Assembly (NCBI GenBank): GCA_022600575.1
Contig: JAHZKF010000036.1
Coordinates: 1 to 54,306, forward strand
DNA length: 54,306 nucleotides
Source of the DNA: Gammaproteobacteria bacterium
Lineage (GTDB): Bacteria > Pseudomonadota > Gammaproteobacteria > Legionellales > Legionellaceae
Direction: 5' to 3'
Each line of letters starts with the position of its first letter. The first letter of the stretch is position 1. The position numbers and the translations under genes are program-made. The notes beneath the pieces were generated by a model that searched no databases, had not been told where the DNA came from, and saw only the letters and a list, made by a program, of their open reading frames with translations. Shown piece after piece: positions 51,365 to 54,306 of the stretch.

Positions 51365-51520
51365 ATTACTATGATCCCCTGGTTTTTATTGATCGGATGC
51401 AAACGTTTTACTATGATGAATTAGGTTGCAAAGTGGAAAGAGTGTAACCGTTCAGTAAAGTACCTCTGAAAATAACATCAGCAGGAATACAACTTAATAC
51501 TGGAAAAAGAGAGTGTAATT

Positions 51521-52525
51521 ATGGAAAAACCTAAACTACCTGAAAAAAGTCCAGCTATTATTATTTTTTTATATGGGACTTCAACTTCAGGAAAAACCAC
51601 GATTTGCAAAGTCTTAAAAAATTTAATCAGCGATTTGAAAATTGATGGGACAGATTCTGCTTATGAAAGACTTGAAGGGCATAATTTTGAAAAAATTTTT
51701 AAGTATTTCAATGAGAATAAAAATCAATTTCCTGGCATAAAGGATCTACATGCTACATTTACTGTCGATGAAATTTGTAATGGAATATTAAGTAAACAGG
51801 TTGATATAAACAATAGAAAAGTAGCACTTACGTTTGATTGGGATAAAAGTACGTTTGCACGTATGCTTGAAGAGACATTTGGTTCAGAATTTTTAATTGA
51901 AAAAAAAGCCATTACTACACTGCGTGTCATAGCTAAAAGTTATTTTAATCAGCTATCTATGACTGCTTATGAAAATATGTGTCTTTTAGCTATCAGTAAT
52001 TCATTGCAAGGTGTCCCCACTATTTTAGATGTTGTTCCTCATCCGGGACGTTCAAGCCAGTACAGAATAGACCTTTTGCAAGAAAAATTAATACAACAAA
52101 ATCTTACTAGCTCCTTACACTTAGCATTAATCCATTGTTCAATTAATCAATTATCTTCTCGAATGGTCGAACGTAACCGACAAGCAATAATTAATGATGA
52201 TCTAGAGAATATAAGGGATGAGTCCTTCCCATTTAGGCAATACGCTCAACTTTTTGGAACTGTTAATAATTCAAAAAATAAACATATAGGACAATTAAAG
52301 ATAGAAGAGGCCAGAAAAGCAATTGCTCCATTTTGTACTAATTTTGATGAAGCAAACGAAATAATCGAAAAAATAGGGCTTATTAGCCCTTTAATTGAAA
52401 TTAATATCAGTCCCAAATGTAGCTTTGATACACTCTATGATTCAAGTTCAGAACCTGCTGAAAAAATTGCGCAAAATATTTATAAAACATGGGAGAATTA
52501 TTCAATAGGAAAAGATATTCAATGA
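51521..52525 (+). CDS. P-loop NTPase/kinase-like protein of unknown function
   Basis: 334 residues. Walker A is GTSTSGKT at residues about 19-26 after a hydrophobic strand AIIIFLY. A possible basic lid lies in MVERNRQAII (about 210), as in small-molecule or nucleotide kinases. Otherwise unrecognised; chloramphenicol phosphotransferase- or zeta-toxin-like kinases share this start, but the rest gives no proof. The surrounding accessory DNA suggests recent acquisition. Confidence 0.6.
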   Translation: MEKPKLPEKSPAIIIFLYGTSTSGKTTICKVLKNLISDLKIDGTDSAYERLEGHNFEKIFKYFNENKNQFPGIKDLHATFTVDEICNGILSKQVDINNRKVALTFDWDKSTFARMLEETFGSEFLIEKKAITTLRVIAKSYFNQLSMTAYENMCLLAISNSLQGVPTILDVVPHPGRSSQYRIDLLQEKLIQQNLTSSLHLALIHCSINQLSSRMVERNRQAIINDDLENIRDESFPFRQYAQLFGTVNNSKNKHIGQLKIEEARKAIAPFCTNFDEANEIIEKIGLISPLIEINISPKCSFDTLYDSSSEPAEKIAQNIYKTWENYSIGKDIQ

Positions 52526-52600
52526 TATAACAACAGCTCCTATTCTTACCTATAAGTTTTTGCTGAAAAAACCCGAGCCTTAGCTGAGCGCACCATTAAA

Positions 52601-54067
52601 TTAAGTACATGCAGGGGCGTCGCCGGTTGATGACATATTGGCTTCTTCCATGTGCTGTGAATCAACTGTGGGTGAGCGTGGTCTTTTATGATGGAAAACG
52701 GTACCAGGAACAGTGCTTGGCGGAGGAACAGTGTCGGATGATAAAGGAACAATGCTTGAAGAAGCGGTAGTGCCGAATGAAGGAACAACCGTGCTGGATG
52801 ATGAAGAAGCAGTGCTTGGTGAAGGAATAGAAGAGGGTGGTAGCGTGATAACATATCGTTCAACTTCTTGTTGTATGAGTGCGTTAATACGTCGATTGGT
52901 ATCAGAGGATTGGCCACATTTTTCCGAATCGACTTCGAAGGCATAATACTCATTTAAGGCGCGTTGTTTTGTCTCAGACATAGATTCTCTCGAAAATTTC
53001 AAAGGTTCTTTATCTGCAAGTGACGCGACAAAAGGATGTTGTAAAGCTTGTTCAGCGGTTAAACGTTTAGAGGGATTAAATTGGAGTAAGTTTTTTAATA
53101 AGTCAATTGCCTCTGGATCTTTGTTTTTAAATATGCGGTTCATTTGAGATGGTTTAATGGGATATTGTTTTACTTTATTACGCCCTTTCTCATTTTCAAT
53201 CCATTCACAGTCCTCCAACATGGGCGTTCCTAAGGTAGCAAAGATTAATTTCATGAGAGATATATTGTCTTCAGCTCCTTCAAATAGAGGTCTGCGCAAG
53301 AGGAGTTCTGCGAGTATACACCCAACACTCCACATGTCGGCAGGTGCTTCTCCAGCGTTACTATTCCCAACAATCAACTCAGGGGGACGATACCAACGAG
53401 TGACCACATAGTGAGTGAGTCTGCGATACAAAGGAGGAGGGGAGCTACTGGTCGTCTGTTCTGCTTCTGCCATGACCATAGCTTGGGTTGCGCGACCCAA
53501 CCCGAAATCGCAAATAGATAAATCACAGTTCGAATTAACTAAAATATTAGCGGGCTTTAAATCACGATGAACCAGCCCTGCTGAATGAATATAATGCACG
53601 CTATACAGTATTTGATACAAAAAATATTGTAGATGGGGTACTGTAAGTGGCTGGCGAGAGTCAATAATTCTAGATAAGTCAGATTCATGGTGCTCGAAGA
53701 TTAAGGCTATTCCAAGAAATGTGTCGTTATCAGTGGATGTTGTAATGTTTTTCAAACAAATGGTATTAGCATGACCTTCTAGCATGTGTAAAATCTTGAT
53801 TTCTCGGAATAATCGTTTTCTATCGAGCGTATCATCGGGAAATTTTTTTATGATTTTGATAGCGACTTTTTCATTTGTAGTCTTATCTAGACCTGAATAA
53901 ACTACCCCATAACTCCCGTGTCCTATTGGTTCTTCCCTGATAGTGTATTTTGAATATAATTCACCTAGCTCGAGTTTATGAATAATTTTGGAAGCCCGCC
54001 CCATTAATGACATACCTTTTATGAGTTCAAACAGAGCATTGTAGCTAAAAATAATACCAAGCGCCAT
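52601..54067 (-). CDS. eukaryotic CMGC/MAPK-like serine/threonine protein kinase
   Basis: 488 residues. All kinase subdomains are present: the Gly loop IGHGSYGVVYSG (about 48-59), VAIKIIKK with Lys about 71, REIKILHML, HRDLKPANIL (167-176), DFGLG (187-191), then a T-H-Y (218-220) just before VVTRWYRPPELI, an arrangement of MAP kinase activation loops. DMWSVGCILAELLLRRPLF and a LTAEQALQHPFV C-lobe end follow. The last 70 residues are Ser/Pro/Thr-rich, with KRPRSP near the end. Eukaryote-like kinases of this kind act as effectors in host cells; secretion is an inference. The start is uncertain; the Mets at 54013 and 54004 are alternatives, the latter about 10 bases after AAAAGG. Confidence 0.88.
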   Translation of the reverse strand: MALGIIFSYNALFELIKGMSLMGRASKIIHKLELGELYSKYTIREEPIGHGSYGVVYSGLDKTTNEKVAIKIIKKFPDDTLDRKRLFREIKILHMLEGHANTICLKNITTSTDNDTFLGIALIFEHHESDLSRIIDSRQPLTVPHLQYFLYQILYSVHYIHSAGLVHRDLKPANILVNSNCDLSICDFGLGRATQAMVMAEAEQTTSSSPPPLYRRLTHYVVTRWYRPPELIVGNSNAGEAPADMWSVGCILAELLLRRPLFEGAEDNISLMKLIFATLGTPMLEDCEWIENEKGRNKVKQYPIKPSQMNRIFKNKDPEAIDLLKNLLQFNPSKRLTAEQALQHPFVASLADKEPLKFSRESMSETKQRALNEYYAFEVDSEKCGQSSDTNRRINALIQQEVERYVITLPPSSIPSPSTASSSSSTVVPSFGTTASSSIVPLSSDTVPPPSTVPGTVFHHKRPRSPTVDSQHMEEANMSSTGDAPACT

Positions 54068-54216
54068 GGGTTAAAATAGTTTTAGCTTATGACAAAAATG
54101 TTTTGAGCATAAAGCTTTTGATGGTGTATCTCAGTAACCTCTGTCTCTGAGGTCAAATCATATATCTATCGCTAATGGAGTTGCGAATTTAAGTTGGATA
54201 TGATCAAATACGTCGG
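54068..54216. other. intergenic region upstream of kinase and IS630-like gene
   Basis: Non-coding divergent region; no terminal repeats of the IS could be assigned. Confidence 0.4.
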
Positions 54217-54306
54217 ATGGACAGACGACTTACAGCACAAGAATGTGCACACCTGAAAAAGTGTCATAAAAAAGAACGCGATAAGCGTATTTGTGATCGG
54301 ATAAAA
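54217..54306 (+). CDS. IS630-family transposase, N-terminal part (cut by window end)
   Basis: 30 codons: MDRRLTAQECAHLKKCH followed by KERDKRICDRIK. This resembles the opening of IS630/helix-turn-helix transposases, in which L-x-x-x-H-x-x-E-R-D-K-R-x-x-D-R-I-K-A is common. Whether the gene is complete beyond the window is not known. Confidence 0.6.
   Translation, partial: MDRRLTAQECAHLKKCHKKERDKRICDRIK

Noticed and set aside
51145-51402. Reverse ORF with an R-R-D-S-N-P-R-H-L motif
   Set aside because: This is the well-known artefact of translating the reverse of a tRNA 3' end; here it is the attR repeat.
52546-52953. Reverse ORF rich in Leu-His-His-Pro repeats
   Set aside because: It is an alternate frame of the low-complexity tail of the kinase gene.

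Overview
The window looks like a chromosomal segment of a host-associated gammaproteobacterium of Legionellales type (Legionella/Coxiella-like). This is inferred from gammaproteobacterial housekeeping genes with moderate to low GC (mnmC, cca, orn, hemCDXY, ftsB, pal-cpoB-queE, an Mla-type lipid transporter). A near-complete mevalonate pathway is also present, which is unusual for Proteobacteria but known in Legionella and Coxiella. Several genes have eukaryote-like domains (U-box, ankyrin repeats, a CMGC/MAPK-type kinase). No species is claimed.

Layout. 1-2250: an IS graveyard (ISAs1, IS110 and IS66 remnants) around an intact U-box/transmembrane gene. 2251-18550: mostly core genes, namely an L,D-transpeptidase, mnmC, cca, orn, queH, a FAH-family enzyme, the hemC-hemD-hemX-hemY cluster, ftsB, a rhodanese, a TauE/SafE permease and a YaiI-type protein. 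Between them sit a free-standing HATPase-domain protein and two tandem paralogues of unknown function, the second with a frameshift at a C tract. 18731-28947: a surface-polysaccharide locus with three glycosyltransferase proteins (one fused to a methyltransferase), a Wzm/Wzt-type ABC exporter and an alpha/beta hydrolase. A perfect CRP-like palindrome nested in a larger inverted repeat lies upstream of one glycosyltransferase. 28991-39787: two mevalonate modules (mevalonate kinase + decarboxylase; type 2 IPP isomerase + HMG-CoA reductase + a second GHMP kinase) flank queE-cpoB-pal and a four-gene Mla-like transporter. HMG-CoA synthase is not in the window.

39825-39986 holds tRNA-Lys(TTT) and tRNA-Arg(TCG). 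The tRNA-Arg 3' end is the attachment site of an 11.4 kb integrated element (39939-51294) bounded by 58-bp perfect direct repeats. It carries a tyrosine integrase, an excisionase-like HTH, a replication/regulatory-type gene broken by an in-frame amber codon, two metallopeptidase-like genes, an acetyltransferase and the remnant of another, two related unknown proteins, a complete IS1-family element, an ankyrin-repeat protein and an AlpA-like regulator. Next come two long hairpins sharing a core sequence, then an operon of a winged-helix protein and an AbiEii/MenT-like nucleotidyltransferase. That last module is the best candidate for a defence or toxin-antitoxin-type system here.

51295-54306 is further accessory DNA: a degenerate copy of the element's own end sequence (an older related insertion), a P-loop protein, a bacterial protein kinase with a MAPK-like T-x-Y activation motif, and the start of an IS630-type transposase cut by the window edge. 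All calls come from reading the sequence and translations; no database search was run.
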